From: Affinundibacterium baiyunense
GTDB lineage: Bacteria; Pseudomonadota; Gammaproteobacteria; Burkholderiales; Burkholderiaceae_D
Length of the DNA: 64,000 nucleotides
Assembly: GCF_018139645.1 (NCBI RefSeq)
Contig: NZ_JAGSPM010000003.1
Span: forward strand, 124,001-188,000
Reading direction: 5' to 3'
Under the pieces are notes generated by a model, which did not search any database, was not told where the DNA came from, and saw only the letters and a program-made list of their open reading frames with translations. Shown in pieces: positions 28,015 through 36,842 of the stretch. Made by a program: the position numbers and the translations under genes. Position 1 is the first letter of the stretch, and every line of letters begins with the position of its first letter.

Positions 28015-28375
28015 AGACTTCTCCTAACATCCTTAGAATATGAAGAACTTCATTCTAGCCCATCCCCTCACCAATCGGCACAATTTGTGCGTGAATTTGA
28101 TCGCATAGACTTGATAATCACCGTAGCCATACAACGATTCAAACAACAATTGCATGATTGGCTCGAATCAGGTGCGTATTGCTTCGGATAGATGATCAAA
28201 TATGATCGGATTAATTGAAATACCTGAATCACACGATCAAAGCAGCAAGGCTCTCCTTAGTTAATATCTTACTCATAGACATCGAATCGGCCTCGGATTG
28301 CAAAAAGCGATCAATAGCTATGCTTTATAATGCGGGATAATTTTCCACATCATCGCATTTTCTTAAAATTTCATC
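28015..28375. other. Intergenic region upstream of tsaD
   Basis: This 360-base gap separates the divergent small gene and tsaD. The only clear signal is a TATAAT at 28326-28331, about 45 bases before the tsaD ATG and a likely -10, with no good -35 at standard distance. I see no other gene or structure in it. Confidence 0.45.
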
Positions 28376-29416
28376 ATGATCGTTCTTGGTATCGAATCTT
28401 CTTGTGACGAGACTGGCATCGCTTTATACGATACCCATCGCGGATTGTTGGCGCATGCCTTGCACTCTCAAATCGCCATGCATCAAGAATACGGCGGCGT
28501 GGTGCCAGAACTCGCATCACGCGATCATGTCAAACGTGCACTTCCTTTGCTTCGTGAAACTTTAACGAAAGCCCAAGTACAAGCGGCAAACATCGATGCC
28601 ATCGCCTACACCCAAGGTCCGGGTTTAGCAGGCGCGCTTTTAGTAGGGGCGTCCGTGGCCTGTGGATTAGGTTTAGCATTAGACAAACCACTAATTGGCA
28701 TCCATCATTTAGAAGGCCACTTACTATCGCCACTACTCGCCAGCCAGCCGCCTGAATTTCCTTTTATTGCTTTACTCGTTTCTGGTGGGCACACACAATT
28801 GATGCGCGTCGATGGCGTCGGGCAATACAGCTTATTAGGTGAGACGCTGGACGATGCTGCAGGTGAAGCATTTGATAAATCAGCCAAATTGCTCGGACTC
28901 GATTATCCGGGTGGCCCCGCCATTTCTAAATTAGCACAGAGCGGCGATCCATTGGTACATCAATTTCCACGGCCGATGCTACATTCGAAAGACTTGAATT
29001 TCAGTTTTTCTGGACTCAAAACTGCTGTTCTTACCGCAGTAAAAAAATATCCAGAGGCATTGACTGACAATGACAAAGCCAATGTCGCACGCGGTTTTGT
29101 CGATGCGATTATTGATGTTCTAGTAGCTAAGTGCCAAACTGCGATGAAACAAACTGGATTAAAACGCTTAGTTATCGCAGGTGGCGTAGGTGCCAACCAA
29201 CAATTGCGTGCGGCACTCAATGCAGCAGCCAATGCATCGAATCCGAAAAAACGATTTCAAGTCTATTATCCAGAACTAGAGTTTTGCACCGACAATGGCG
29301 CCATGATTGCTTTTGCGGGAGCTATGCGCTTGCAAGCCTACCCCGAACTAGCAACAAAAAATTATAGCTTCAACGTGCGCCCGCGTTGGCCATTACACGA
29401 ATTGGTTTCTGCATAA
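28376..29416 (+). CDS. tsaD: tRNA N6-threonylcarbamoyladenosine transferase TsaD
   Basis: 346 residues. TsaD, with TsaB and TsaE, places threonylcarbamoyl on A37 of ANN-decoding tRNAs. It starts [16 protein letters not shown], the invariant family opening. The metal-binding motif is HHLEGH (near residue 110), followed by [10 protein letters not shown], and near the end [10 protein letters not shown] and [13 protein letters not shown] close the ASKHA fold. No Shine-Dalgarno sequence is seen before the ATG. TsaE is encoded at 37959 in this window. It ends in a bidirectional terminator. Confidence 0.97.
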   Translation: MIVLGIESSCDETGIALYDTHRGLLAHALHSQIAMHQEYGGVVPELASRDHVKRALPLLRETLTKAQVQAANIDAIAYTQGPGLAGALLVGASVACGLGLALDKPLIGIHHLEGHLLSPLLASQPPEFPFIALLVSGGHTQLMRVDGVGQYSLLGETLDDAAGEAFDKSAKLLGLDYPGGPAISKLAQSGDPLVHQFPRPMLHSKDLNFSFSGLKTAVLTAVKKYPEALTDNDKANVARGFVDAIIDVLVAKCQTAMKQTGLKRLVIAGGVGANQQLRAALNAAANASNPKKRFQVYYPELEFCTDNGAMIAFAGAMRLQAYPELATKNYSFNVRPRWPLHELVSA

Positions 29417-29467
29417 AAAATCCCTCGTACCCGATGAACTGAAGCCCAGTAGGTCGAGGGATTTTTT
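29415..29467. terminator. Bidirectional terminator between tsaD and plsY
   Basis: AAAAAATCCCTCG at 29415-29427 pairs with CGAGGGATTTTTT at 29455-29467 around a 27-base loop that can pair further. It overlaps the end of tsaD and lies past the end of plsY. Confidence 0.8.
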
Positions 29468-29531
29468 CTATTCAATGTGAATTGCAGAGCCTGCGATAAA
29501 GAACGCTTCTAGTTCAGTAAAGTCAAAGATC

Positions 29532-30137
29532 TTATTTTTTCTTACTACCAATACGACTCTCTTTACCGCTCATTAAATTCGCAATGTTTTGTGCATGACG
29601 GTAAATCAGTAAAGCGCTCATCACGGCGACAGCTAGCAAAGTGAAGTTTGCGCCGAATAGCAAACCGTAATAGAACGGAGCAAACAAAGAAGCGATGAGC
29701 GCCGCCAACGATGAATAGCGAAATGCATACGCAACGATTAGCCATGTCGCGAAAGTGGCTAATCCTAACCAAACATTAATCGCTAACAAAACACCCAAAG
29801 CAGTCGCAACACCCTTACCGCCAACAAATTTAAAGAAGACGGGCCATAAATGACCAACGAAGACCGCCAATCCTACGAGCGCAACCGTGGTATCCGACAA
29901 ATTAAATTGATCTTGATAAACCATCGCTAACCAAACCGCAAGCCAACCTTTAAAGCCATCACCGACCAGCGTCAATGCCGCAGCAGCTTTATTCCCAGAA
30001 CGCAAAACATTGGTAGCGCCTGGGTTTTTAGAGCCATAAGTGCGCGGATCGGACAATCCAAACAAACGACTGACTACCACCGCAAAGGAAATCGATCCGA
30101 TTAAATATGCCACCACTATGGCAATCGCTGCGTTCAT
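29532..30137 (-). CDS. plsY: Acyl-phosphate:glycerol-3-phosphate acyltransferase PlsY
   Basis: 201 residues with five membrane helices. The three cytoplasmic motifs are [21 protein letters not shown] (glycerol-phosphate loop) and [13 protein letters not shown], all intact. PlsY makes lysophosphatidic acid from acyl-phosphate in the inner membrane, the first step of phospholipid synthesis. It ends with a short basic tail (ESRIGSKKK). Converges with tsaD. Confidence 0.95.
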   Translation of the reverse strand: MNAAIAIVVAYLIGSISFAVVVSRLFGLSDPRTYGSKNPGATNVLRSGNKAAAALTLVGDGFKGWLAVWLAMVYQDQFNLSDTTVALVGLAVFVGHLWPVFFKFVGGKGVATALGVLLAINVWLGLATFATWLIVAYAFRYSSLAALIASLFAPFYYGLLFGANFTLLAVAVMSALLIYRHAQNIANLMSGKESRIGSKKK

Positions 30138-30275
30138 CTACTTCTCCATCCTATTATTTTAGATTTCATTCAACTATTTTTCGGCCGGATTTACTCATAA
30201 GCGAATATCCAGACGAGCGCGACATTCTTACACATCGAGATATGAAACTCTAGTGTTTAACCAAGCGCAACAATG

Positions 30276-30761
30276 CTACAAAGCACAGTTGACTGGCTTG
30301 GCAGATAATAAGTCGACCAATAATTGTGGCGCAATGCCGATCAAATACCCTCGACGCCCCCCATTCAAATAGATTTTTTCTAGGTCCAAGATAGATGCTT
30401 CCACATAAACCGGCATTGTCTTTTTGGTGCCGAAAGGAGAAGTGCCGCCAATCATGTAACCCGAATGACGCTGTGCCACTTCTGGTTTGCAGGGTTCTAC
30501 TGACTTACAGGCAATCTGACGTGCCAAATTTTTGGTAGAAACGGTTTTATCGCCATGCATTAAAACGATCAGGGGTTTAGCCTGTTCATCTTGCATCACC
30601 AAAGTTTTTACTACGACATGCTCTTCTACCCCTAGCTCGCGTGAAGAAACTGCAGTGCCGCCATGGTCTTCATACGCATACGGATGTTCCGTAAAAACGG
30701 CGCCACGTTTTCGCAATAATTGGGTTGCCGGTGTTTCTGATACGTGTTCTTTTTTTGCCAA
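30276..30761 (-). CDS. ybaK: Cys-tRNA(Pro)/Cys-tRNA(Cys) deacylase, YbaK/EbsC type
   Basis: 161 residues of the YbaK editing-domain family, which hydrolyses mischarged Cys-tRNA(Pro). The substrate-pocket Lys lies in VVKTLVM, and the conserved GYMIGGTSPFGTKKTMPVYVE strand-loop is present in two pieces (GYMIGGTSPFG, KKTMPVYVE). The start is TTG at 30761: the frame has no ATG for about 55 codons, and GAGAGA lies six bases upstream. It lies 35 bases downstream of xerD on the same strand. Confidence 0.9.
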   Translation of the reverse strand: MAKKEHVSETPATQLLRKRGAVFTEHPYAYEDHGGTAVSSRELGVEEHVVVKTLVMQDEQAKPLIVLMHGDKTVSTKNLARQIACKSVEPCKPEVAQRHSGYMIGGTSPFGTKKTMPVYVEASILDLEKIYLNGGRRGYLIGIAPQLLVDLLSAKPVNCAL

Positions 30762-30796
30762 GATAGTTCTCTCAAGCTCTACAAAATTGCATTATT

Positions 30797-31729
30797 TTAA
30801 CCGCGTGGGTGGTGCTGTGCATGCAGTTGTTTTAAACGTTCACGTGCGACATGCGTGTAAATCTGCGTTGTGGAGATATCTGCATGCCCCAGTAATAATT
30901 GCACCACGCGTAAATCGGCACCATGATTGAGTAAATGTGTCGCAAACGCATGACGCAATGTGTGAGGCGACAGAGGCGCGGTAATTCCGGCTAGCGCCGC
31001 GCATTTCTTAATCACCACCCAAAACATTTGCCGTGTCATCGCACCACCGCGTGCAGTAACAAATAAGGCATCATCAATCTGTCCGTTTAAGATTGCTGGC
31101 CTGCCTTCACTCAAATAGCGTTGCAGCCACATCCGCGCTACTTCACCAAAAGGTACCAAACGCGTCTTACTACCTTTCCCCGTCACACGCAAAACACCAT
31201 CATTTAAACTAACTTCAAAGGCCTTCAACGATACCAATTCTGTCACCCGCAGACCACAGGCATAGAGCAGTTCAAGCATGGTGCGGTCGCGCAATCCCAG
31301 CGGGGTCTGGTCATCTGGCGCTTGTAATAGCGATTCAACTTGCGCTTCACTTAAGGTCTTAGGCAAACGATCTGGCTGCTTGGCTGATTTAAGTTTGGTA
31401 CAAGGATTAACTGCAATTTGATGTTGGCGAAATGCTTGCTGGTAGTAACGCTTTAACACCGACATACGGCGATTCACCGAGGTCGCTTTAGAACTCTGAT
31501 GTTTGGCAGCAACATAAGAAAAAATATCGACTTCGCTTACTTGTAATAAATGCTTTTGATGGGTTTGATGTAACCATTCGGCAAACAAACGCAAATCACG
31601 ACGATAGGCATCCAAAGAGTTTTTTGCCAAACCATCTTCCAACCATAAGCTATCGCAAAACTGATCAATTTGCGCTTGTACTATAGCTGGCAACTCTACC
31701 GATACAGGCTTTTCAGCGGGTTTTACCAC
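30797..31729 (-). CDS. xerD: Tyrosine recombinase XerD
   Basis: 310 residues. The N-terminal SAM-like core-binding domain (about 10-105) is followed by the catalytic domain with Arg in CGLRVTELVSL, Lys in TGKGSKTRLVPFG, HTLRHAFATHLL, LGHADIS and the nucleophile in STTQIYTHV. This is a complete Xer set, and the QIYTHVARERLK tail is that of XerD, which resolves chromosome dimers at dif. GTG start with AGGAG six bases upstream, overlapping the end of ogt by seven bases. No dif-like site was found in the window. Confidence 0.95.
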   Translation of the reverse strand: MVKPAEKPVSVELPAIVQAQIDQFCDSLWLEDGLAKNSLDAYRRDLRLFAEWLHQTHQKHLLQVSEVDIFSYVAAKHQSSKATSVNRRMSVLKRYYQQAFRQHQIAVNPCTKLKSAKQPDRLPKTLSEAQVESLLQAPDDQTPLGLRDRTMLELLYACGLRVTELVSLKAFEVSLNDGVLRVTGKGSKTRLVPFGEVARMWLQRYLSEGRPAILNGQIDDALFVTARGGAMTRQMFWVVIKKCAALAGITAPLSPHTLRHAFATHLLNHGADLRVVQLLLGHADISTTQIYTHVARERLKQLHAQHHPRG

Positions 31730-32268
31730 ATCGACTCCTGATGTTGCGTTGATTCTGGCTGACTATACTCTGGCACGCCTTCCAAGCGCAGTAGGTAACG
31801 TTTAACGCCTAAATGAAATCCCGTCACATCATCATGATGTGCGAAGCCTCCGAGTCCACCTGATGCCGTCACGCGGTGACAAGGAATGATCAATGGAAAC
31901 CAATTCGCACCACACGCCTGTCCTACTGCGCGCGGTGCCGATCCGATCAGATGTGCGATTTGACCATAGGTGCGCACTTGGCCACGCGGAACACTAGAAA
32001 TAGCCTGCCATACTTTGTGCTGAAACGCCGTTCCTACAGACTTTAACGGCAAATCAAATTGGAAATCAGGATCAGCGAAATAGCGTGTAATTTGTTCAGC
32101 AGCGCTTTGCGCGATAGCGTCGCTCGGCGCTTTCTCTTGGAAGCGCTGAGGTAAATAGACTAGCTCACTTAATTCTGCGTTTTCAGTGCGCACACCGATG
32201 TAACCAAACGGTGCGGGAACGATTGCCGAAAAAATAGCCGCTTCAATGATTGATTCGGGAGTTGCCAT
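31723..32268 (-). CDS. ogt: Methylated-DNA--protein-cysteine methyltransferase
   Basis: 181 residues from ATG 32268. The suicide alkyl-acceptor Cys is in WFPLIIPCHRVTASGGLGGF, and the helix-turn-helix recognition part is VRTYGQIAHLIGSAPRAVGQA, where the Arg finger is AVGQA-adjacent. It repairs O6-alkylguanine in one turnover. The first 80 residues are a degenerate N-terminal domain as in Ogt. No Ada-type zinc domain is attached, so Ogt fits better. It overlaps xerD by seven bases. A structured leader or separate small RNA with a terminator lies just upstream. Confidence 0.93.
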   Translation of the reverse strand: MATPESIIEAAIFSAIVPAPFGYIGVRTENAELSELVYLPQRFQEKAPSDAIAQSAAEQITRYFADPDFQFDLPLKSVGTAFQHKVWQAISSVPRGQVRTYGQIAHLIGSAPRAVGQACGANWFPLIIPCHRVTASGGLGGFAHHDDVTGFHLGVKRYLLRLEGVPEYSQPESTQHQESMW

Positions 32269-32322
32269 CACATTTCCATTCTTAAGAATAACGTGATTGT
32301 CCTACAGAAATGCGCAAGAAAA

Positions 32323-32347
32323 AAGGCGCATCCACTGGATGCGCCTT
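32323..32347 (-). terminator. Strong intrinsic terminator upstream of ogt
   Basis: AAGGCGCATCC-ACT-GGATGCGCCTT, an 11-bp stem with a 3-base loop. In the minus direction a run of T follows. It lies about 55 bases before the ogt start and about 205 bases after the extended -10 at 32559, so it either ends a small RNA or attenuates ogt. Confidence 0.85.
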
Positions 32348-32552
32348 CTAAAATTTTTCACGTTTGTGCTGTTTAGTCTCTTCGAACAAGGACTCAGCTT
32401 ATCTTGAAACGCGAATCTCCCCCCCTTTTGACTGCGCCCTATTGGGCACTATTATTGCACTTCCATAACCTGTATCAGGAGCGAATATGGCTTTGTTTTT
32501 TCTCCTGCCTTAAAAGAATTCGCGATCACTTGATCCAGCGAATTATTAAAGT
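32323..32552 (-). ncRNA. Candidate structured small RNA or attenuated ogt leader
   Basis: A minus-strand unit bounded by an extended -10 (TGC-TATATT, 32567-32559) and the terminator at 32323-32347, with no credible open frame. Hairpins seen: CAGGAG/CTCCTG (32476-32481 with 32502-32507) and GCGCCC-TATT-GGGCAC (32434-32449). AATTCGC at 32517-32523 can pair with GCGAATT at 32538-32544. Alternatively, ATTCGCG at 32518-32524 can pair with CGCGAAT at 32410-32416, so two folds exclude each other. A run of seven G in the RNA lies beside that last segment. I could not match it to 6S, tmRNA, SRP, TPP or glycine riboswitch patterns. Confidence 0.55.
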
Positions 32553-32558
32553 TTGCGA

Positions 32559-32567
32559 AATATAGCA
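32559..32567 (-). promoter_or_regulatory. Extended -10 promoter of the candidate RNA
   Basis: The minus strand reads TGCTATATT. The TG one base before TATATT makes an extended -10, which tolerates the weak -35 (TTGTCT lies at a 20-base spacing). Predicted start near 32552. Confidence 0.5.
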
Positions 32568-33019
32568 TGGCAAATCAAAAAAATAGACAAGGCTTTTGAT
32601 TAAAAAAAGCTTTGTTGCATTTGTGCTTCTGCAGCAGAGAAAGATCGCAAATTACAAAAAAAATGTGCTAAATCAAAAATGATTTATTTAATTTACCATA
32701 GGGAAATATTGGTAATTCCGTAGAGAAATTTTTGGATGTGAACGATATGCTTAAAATATGCTTGCCAATGTAAAACGCGATATTCGAGCCTCAATATGAG
32801 TCAAGAATTTTGTGTCACATATGTATTAAAACGAAGCAAGCAAGCAAATTCGACACGCCAGGATACATATGCGTCCGAAATTAGAAGGAAATAAGCTCAC
32901 TGGCTCACCGACAAAGACCACAACATGTAATCTGGTAATTGGATAAAATCTTTTGCTGATTCACATTGACTAGAACAAGCGAGAGCAACCAATTTTTACT
33001 AAGATACAAAGAAGAAACC
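32568..33019. other. AT-rich intergenic stretch between the RNA and dctP
   Basis: About 450 bases, very rich in A and T and without a supported gene or terminator for dctP. It contains runs of A and short direct repeats (AAGCAAGCAAGC near 32835). I see nothing else that can be named. Confidence 0.4.
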
Positions 33020-34075
33020 TTATTTCAAACCTAGCGCTTGCGCCTCTTTGTGCACACTTTGAATCAGTTCTTTTCCGATTCGCGCCTCCATGGACTGCTG
33101 CACCGGCAGTAAGACGCGTACCCATTCTGCACGTTCTTTTTCGGTTGGAACATAGATCATTGTCTTACCAGATTTTTTCACGGCGTCTAAGGCATTATCG
33201 TTTTCAATCTGAGCAATCGTATTTGCATATTGTGTTGCAGATTGCATGGCCTTATTTAATTCGGCACGGATATCGGACGGCAATCCATACCAAAACTTTT
33301 TGTTCACAATCACCGCGTAACCAAGATAACCGTGATTAGTGATCGTGACGTGCTTCTGAACTTCGTGCATCTTTTGCGTGTACAAATTAGATGGGGGATT
33401 TTCCGTACCATCGACCACGCCTGCCTGCAATGCTTGATAAACTTCTGAAAAAGCCATCGCATGAGGAATAGCGCCGAGAGAACGCATCTGAGCATCGAGC
33501 ACTTTGGAAGACTGTATGCGTAGTCTTTTGCCTTTCAAATCACTAGGCCCACGCATCGGTACATTCGACGACATAACTTTGAAACCATTATCCCAAAAGC
33601 CTAATCCAGTAATACCTTTTTGTTCCAACTTAGCCAATAAGCTTGCACCCACTGAACCTTGTGTAACTCGATGTAAAACCTCGCGATTTTGAAAAATATA
33701 AGGCAAATCAAATACTTCAAACTCCTTAATGCCAAGTGGACCAAACTTTGCCAAAGATGGCGCTAACATTTGCACCGCACCGAGTTGCAATGCCTCTAAT
33801 TCTTCTTTGTCTCTATACAGCGTACTATTGGGATAAAGTTCAACCTTAACTCGTCCCTTAGTTGCTTTCTCTGCTATCTCTTTAAATCGTTGTGCGGCTT
33901 TACCTTTCGGTGTATCACTGGCAACAACATGACTAAATTTGATCACAATCGGAGTTTGCGCGAATGCAATTGAACTCGCGCCTAAGCCAATAGCACTTAA
34001 CAAGCATGTACTAGTCGTCACAAGTAAGCGCTGTAGAGTCTGTCGCTTACACGAGCGAAATTCTTGCTGAAGCAT
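33020..34075 (-). CDS. dctP: TRAP transporter solute-binding protein, DctP family
   Basis: 351 residues. A long Sec signal (cut near residue 39, SIAFAQ-TP) leads into KFSHVVASDTPKGKAAQRFK, the DctP opening. The ligand carboxylate-binding Arg is in GKRLRIQSSKVLD, and the family GVVDGTENPPSNLYT segment is intact. It binds C4-dicarboxylates in the periplasm. The membrane subunits DctQ and DctM are not next to it; its 3' flank is 450 bases of AT-rich DNA. It is divergent from the sensor kinase/regulator pair at 34220-36840. Confidence 0.9.
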   Translation of the reverse strand: MLQQEFRSCKRQTLQRLLVTTSTCLLSAIGLGASSIAFAQTPIVIKFSHVVASDTPKGKAAQRFKEIAEKATKGRVKVELYPNSTLYRDKEELEALQLGAVQMLAPSLAKFGPLGIKEFEVFDLPYIFQNREVLHRVTQGSVGASLLAKLEQKGITGLGFWDNGFKVMSSNVPMRGPSDLKGKRLRIQSSKVLDAQMRSLGAIPHAMAFSEVYQALQAGVVDGTENPPSNLYTQKMHEVQKHVTITNHGYLGYAVIVNKKFWYGLPSDIRAELNKAMQSATQYANTIAQIENDNALDAVKKSGKTMIYVPTEKERAEWVRVLLPVQQSMEARIGKELIQSVHKEAQALGLK

Positions 34076-34137
34076 GAGTATCCCCGAGTCTATTTTTTAT
34101 GGAGTCATTATTAGCCGTTCCGGCGCCAATTTACAAC

Positions 34138-34151
34138 TGTGGTTAACCACA
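34138..34151. promoter_or_regulatory. 14-bp perfect palindrome between dctP and dctS-like gene
   Basis: TGTGGTTAACCACA lies in the 144-base divergent region, with an imperfect second palindrome (TGTCgCCAgatGGtGACA, 34153-34170) beside it. Either could bind the LuxR-type regulator encoded at 36232. No published consensus was matched. Confidence 0.45.
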
Positions 34152-34219
34152 ATGTCGCCAGATGGTGACAAAAGCCTGTCAAAGTGTGCATTCAACAGTA
34201 GTTCAGCTACACTTTTAAT

Positions 34220-36223
34220 ATGAAAATCAAGACCTTATCCAGCCAACGATTCCCAACCACGCTACCGTGGATGTTACCTATCGTGCTGGTTTTATTGTTT
34301 GTTGCGGTTTTAATCTGGCTACCGTGGCAAGCGCAAAGGATGGAAACCAATGAGCGCCAAGAGCAACTCATCGCTGATACGCTGTGGGTAGAACAAGCAT
34401 TGCAATTTCAACTCAATCGACATCAAGAAAGTTTGTCGAATATCGCAGAAGATTTCGCTAGCGGCAAAGTCAGCGTCGAAGTACTCAAAGCACGCTTAAA
34501 TTTATACGCAACGAATAATCATGAAATTGGCGAGCTCGCATTGTGGGATGTGCGTGACAAGCTAGTTGCCAGCAATATTGAATCGGGTACAAAATCTCCA
34601 CCTAACTCCTTGATCGAAGCTCTCCAGTCGAACGCCAATTTCACTCAGAAATTACACAAAGCCTCGTGCGTTAAAAGCCAACAACAAGTCGCTACCCTGT
34701 ACTGCCGCTTTCCTTTATTCCGCGATACCACGTATCTCACCAGCGTGACGGTTAGTTATCGCTTGCAAACCTTATTGGATGAAACCGTACCATGGTGGTT
34801 TGCACAAGAAAACGAAATTTCGCTGTTGGATCAAGACGAAAAAATACTAGCAAAACGCGCTGCTGCTGGGGCTGGAAAAAATGTCTATACCCACAATCGA
34901 GCGCTTGATTTTCCGCAATTAAGTTTGAGTCTACATACCAATAGCACCAAGGCTGAACCAAAATTACTGTCTAACTTATTGGTGGTCTCAGTAGTACTAC
35001 TCTCCCTAGGATTAGTTTGGAGCCTGATCGCGCTGTGGCGAGATATCAATCGACGCTTGCAGGCAGAAGGAGCGCTGCGCAAAGAAGCGATGTTTCGGGC
35101 GGCAATGGAGAACTCTTTAATTACCGGCTTGCGAGCCCGTGACATGGAAGGTCGACTCACTTATGTCAATCCATCCTTCTGCAAAATGCTTGGCTTCCCA
35201 GCAGAGGAATTAATAGGAAAACTGCCTCCTATGCCTTATTGGGCGCCGGAAGAAATTACCGAATACGAAAATCGCTTCGCACAAATACTAACTGGCACGG
35301 TACAACCTGAAGGTTTTGAAACCATCTACCAACGTGCCAATGGCGAACGATTTCCAGTGTTAATTTATGAGTCGCCGTTGGTGGATGAAAATGGCAAGCA
35401 AACTGGTTGGATGAGTTCGATTTTGGACGTATCCGAACTCAAACGCGCGCAAGAACTAAGTCGCCAACAAGAAGAAAAATTACATCAAAACGCACGTTTA
35501 GCGACGATGGGAGAAATGGCATCAATGCTGGCGCACGAGCTCAATCAACCACTCGCAGCGATCTCTAGTTATGCAACCGGTGCGCTAAATATTTTGAAAC
35601 AAAGCGATCAGGTCAACACACTATCTCTGACCGATGCCCTAGAGAAAACGACGCAACAAGCCCAACGTGCAGCGCAAGTCATACGCAGTGTCCATCAATT
35701 CGTCAAAAAGCGCGAAGCTAGTCGTGCTTTGTTTCATATCCAAACCTTACTACAAAGTGTGATGCCCTTGATCGCACTACAAGCGCAAAGTGCGCATATC
35801 CACGTGCAATATCAAATCGATCCTGATTTGCCAGAAGTCTTTGGCGATCAAGTTCTGATTGAGCAAGTGATATTAAATCTGACCCGAAATGCCATCGAAG
35901 CCATGCACGATGTCGCCTATGCAAAAAGACAAATGCAAATACATGCACACCTGATTGCTGACCCACATTTACCGCACAGTCGCTCGCTGCTGGTGCAAGT
36001 CATCGATCAAGGACACGGGATTGCGCCAGAAGTCGCCGAACAATTATTCTCGCCATTCTTTTCCACCAAAGCGGCTGGTATGGGCATGGGTTTGAATATC
36101 TGTAGAACTGCGATAGAGTTTCATGGTGGCAGCTTAAAGTATCGCGCCAATCCCGCAGGTGGTACGGTATTTGAATTTACGCTTCCCTGCGACGCTCATA
36201 AAGATGATCTGCATAAGGAGTAA
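34220..36223 (+). CDS. PAS-containing sensor histidine kinase (DctS-like)
   Basis: 667 residues. TM1 (about 17-36), a periplasmic domain to about 250, TM2 (about 255-275), a PAS domain (about 290-415, with NPSFCKMLGFPAEEL), a short coiled linker, the H-box MLAHELNQPLAAIS (His near 439) and an ATPase domain ending FSPFFSTKAAGMGMGLNICRTAIE. The HELNQPL box is that of the DctB/DctS/FixL group. It likely senses C4-dicarboxylates and phosphorylates the regulator that follows by eight bases. Divergent from dctP. Confidence 0.87.
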   Translation: MKIKTLSSQRFPTTLPWMLPIVLVLLFVAVLIWLPWQAQRMETNERQEQLIADTLWVEQALQFQLNRHQESLSNIAEDFASGKVSVEVLKARLNLYATNNHEIGELALWDVRDKLVASNIESGTKSPPNSLIEALQSNANFTQKLHKASCVKSQQQVATLYCRFPLFRDTTYLTSVTVSYRLQTLLDETVPWWFAQENEISLLDQDEKILAKRAAAGAGKNVYTHNRALDFPQLSLSLHTNSTKAEPKLLSNLLVVSVVLLSLGLVWSLIALWRDINRRLQAEGALRKEAMFRAAMENSLITGLRARDMEGRLTYVNPSFCKMLGFPAEELIGKLPPMPYWAPEEITEYENRFAQILTGTVQPEGFETIYQRANGERFPVLIYESPLVDENGKQTGWMSSILDVSELKRAQELSRQQEEKLHQNARLATMGEMASMLAHELNQPLAAISSYATGALNILKQSDQVNTLSLTDALEKTTQQAQRAAQVIRSVHQFVKKREASRALFHIQTLLQSVMPLIALQAQSAHIHVQYQIDPDLPEVFGDQVLIEQVILNLTRNAIEAMHDVAYAKRQMQIHAHLIADPHLPHSRSLLVQVIDQGHGIAPEVAEQLFSPFFSTKAAGMGMGLNICRTAIEFHGGSLKYRANPAGGTVFEFTLPCDAHKDDLHKE

Positions 36224-36231
36224 GGCTAAGC

Positions 36232-36840
36232 ATGTTACATATTGTTGACGATGAAGAAGTTGTGCGCGATGCCTTATTATGGTTGGCTAGCTCACGCCAG
36301 ATCGAGGCAAAAACCTATGTCAATGGCGAGACATTTCTGGCTGCCATCGATGCGGCAGCGGTATCCGATGCAGGGTTTTGTGCATCAAAACACGGTGATT
36401 GCCTATTGCTCGATGTGCGGATGGCAGAACTCAGCGGCACTGCCTTATTCGACATTCTCAGCGCGCGTCAATTAACCCAACGATTGCCCGTCATCTTTTT
36501 AACTGGTCATGGTGATGTACCAATGGCAGTCGATAGTCTCAAACGCGGCGCCTTTGATTTTTTTGAAAAACCATTTAATGACAATGCCTTAATGGATAGA
36601 GTAGAACAGGCATTGCAGCAATCGCTGAAAGCGGGCGAAGCGCACCAAGTTCAACTGCGCTTACAAAGCTTATCGCAACGCGAACACGAAGTTTTAGAAT
36701 TGATCTTACAAGGCAAAATGAATAAGAATATTGCCGACGAACTTGGTATCAGCATGCGTACTGTTGAAGTCCATCGCGCGCATATTTTTGACAAAATGCA
36801 GATCAAGTCCGCAGTTGAGTTAGCTGGTTTGTTGAAATAA
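36232..36840 (+). CDS. FixJ/DctR-type response regulator
   Basis: 202 residues. Receiver domain with DDEE at 6-9, phosphoacceptor Asp61 in CLLLDVRMAELSG, Thr in IFLTGHGDVPMAV and Lys in FFEKPFND. A LuxR-type helix-turn-helix covers about 140-200 (LSQREHEVLELILQGKMNKNIADELGIS in two parts; SMRTVEVHRAHIFDKM). No sigma-54 domain, so it is DctR-like rather than DctD-like. A strong site AAGGAG overlaps the dctS-like stop. The pair very probably controls dctP. It ends two bases before the end of convergent queG. Confidence 0.88.
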   Translation: MLHIVDDEEVVRDALLWLASSRQIEAKTYVNGETFLAAIDAAAVSDAGFCASKHGDCLLLDVRMAELSGTALFDILSARQLTQRLPVIFLTGHGDVPMAVDSLKRGAFDFFEKPFNDNALMDRVEQALQQSLKAGEAHQVQLRLQSLSQREHEVLELILQGKMNKNIADELGISMRTVEVHRAHIFDKMQIKSAVELAGLLK

Positions 36841-36842
36841 TT

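Noticed and set aside
32461-32500. CCTGATACAGG on the minus strand resembles the end of a TPP riboswitch
   Set aside because: The CTGAGA and ACCCTTTGAA parts of the TPP aptamer are missing and the downstream gene (ogt) has no thiamine link.
32323-32552. 6S RNA or tmRNA
   Set aside because: The size fits 6S roughly, but I could not build its closing stem and central bubble, and no tmRNA tag or GGGGGC start is present.
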